Shown in pieces: positions 7,635 through 7,859 of a stretch of DNA of 7,859 nucleotides; within the stretch, counting starts at the first letter, position 1, and each line of letters begins with the position of its first letter. Under the pieces are notes generated by a model. That model saw only the letters and a program-made list of their open reading frames with translations, searched no databases and was not told the origin of the DNA. The translations under genes and the position numbers were made by a program. The DNA lies in contig JAUUZB010000134.1 in assembly GCA_030590185.1 (NCBI GenBank), positions 1 through 7,859 on the forward strand, given 5' to 3'. This stretch comes from Deltaproteobacteria bacterium (GTDB lineage: Bacteria > Myxococcota > XYA12-FULL-58-9 > JAUUZB01).

Positions 7635-7665
7635 GTATATAGTAGTGTCAGGCACTACTATATAC
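7635..7665. repeat. Perfect AT-rich inverted repeat after nuoN (possible terminator or REP/MITE-like palindrome)
   Basis: GTATATAGTAGTG (7635-7647) and its exact reverse complement CACTACTATATAC (7653-7665) are separated by TCAGG. The transcript would form a 13-bp stem starting 14 nt after the nuoN stop, followed by CATATTTTATC, which has only a short broken T run. Position suits an operon terminator. However, the stem has only four G/C pairs out of 13 and the T run is poor, so a protein-binding site or a mobile palindromic repeat is equally possible. It stands out sharply from the surrounding GC-rich DNA. Confidence 0.7.
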
Positions 7666-7692
7666 CATATTTTATCAGCTACTTTTGGGCGC

Positions 7693-7859
7693 CTACGGAG
7701 CCGCCTAGCGGCGTCTCCTCCGGCGGCTTCGGGAGCCCCTGCGGGTCTCCCTGCGCTGCTCCGCGAGCCGGCTGCGCCGTCTCCCTCCGCTCTCCGCGAG
7801 CCCTGCGGTCTCGCTCCACTCCTACGCAGCCGCCTGCGGCGTCTGCTCCGGGCTCCGGC
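7693..7859. repeat. Array of five or more degenerate ~32-bp hairpin-forming repeats, continuing off the right edge
   Basis: Five units carry AGCC at 7699, 7734, 7766, 7799 and 7828 (spacing 35, 32, 33, 29), each followed by a short dyad and a TCTC- or TCTG-type arm. Hairpins span about 7697-7718, 7731-7751, 7765-7783, 7796-7814 and 7826-7846, with 11-13-nt spacers that are mostly rich in CTCC. All share one layout: an outer stem, a C/T mismatch, an inner stem and a TGC loop (TAGC in the first). Outer arms are GGAG/CTCC, GGGAG/CTCCC, GAG/CTC, GCGAG/CTCGC and GCAG/CTGC. Unit spacings are not multiples of three and there is no start codon on the + strand, which argues against coding. I do not recognise the family. 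Confidence 0.75.

Noticed and set aside
7693..7859. CRISPR array
   Set aside because: Repeats are degenerate, the inter-repeat segments are only 11-13 nt and most share CTCC motifs rather than being unique spacers, and no cas genes are present.
7709..7859. Coding sequence across the stop-free GC-rich end of the window
   Set aside because: No ATG, GTG or TTG on the + strand in this stretch, and repeat spacings (35, 32, 33, 29) would break any frame. Lack of stops is expected at this base composition.

Overview
The window is the distal half of a respiratory complex I (proton-pumping NADH:quinone oxidoreductase) operon. It carries the 3' end of nuoH, then complete nuoI, nuoJ, nuoK, nuoL, nuoM and nuoN, all on the + strand and in the classical H-I-J-K-L-M-N order. 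DNA is GC-rich with strongly GC-biased third codon positions, which also makes long meaningless open frames on the opposite strand. The 14-subunit-type gene order and long subunits fit a Gram-negative-like bacterium. NuoI and NuoL both carry low-complexity additions absent from E. coli. That is vaguely reminiscent of Myxococcota/deltaproteobacterial or Acidobacteriota-type operons, but lineage cannot be fixed from this sequence and I do not claim one.

Layout: nuoH (partial, 1-368); 38-bp gap; nuoI (407-1240), two 4Fe-4S clusters plus a Pro/Lys/Glu tail made by 15-bp DNA repeats; 12-bp gap; nuoJ (1253-1798), whose stop overlaps the nuoK start by one base; nuoK (1798-2124); 15-bp gap; nuoL (2140-4455), with a His/Asp/Gly-rich insertion built from 18-bp repeats; 48-bp gap; nuoM (4504-6102); 16-bp gap; nuoN (6119-7621). 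No internal promoter or terminator is evident, so this looks like one transcription unit entering from the left.

How the genes work together: NuoH forms the quinone chamber and the entry of the proton pathway. NuoI passes electrons through its two clusters toward the terminal cluster next to quinone. NuoJ and NuoK link the quinone chamber to the antiporter-like pumps NuoN, NuoM and NuoL. All the charged residues expected of working pumps that I checked are present (NuoK E43/E80; NuoL E165/K273/K386/K442; NuoM E161/K263/K294/E436; NuoN E138/K225/K255/K407).

The last 238 bp are non-coding and are the least ordinary part of the window. Fourteen bases after the nuoN stop lies a perfect 13-bp AT-rich inverted repeat with a 5-nt loop (7635-7665). 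It is followed by a GC-rich array of at least five degenerate units of about 32 bp (about 7693 to the right edge). Each unit can fold into the same two-part hairpin: an outer stem, a C/T mismatch, an inner stem and a TGC loop. The stem bases differ between units yet mostly stay complementary, which is the main candidate here for an undescribed structured repeat. The array appears to run off the right edge.
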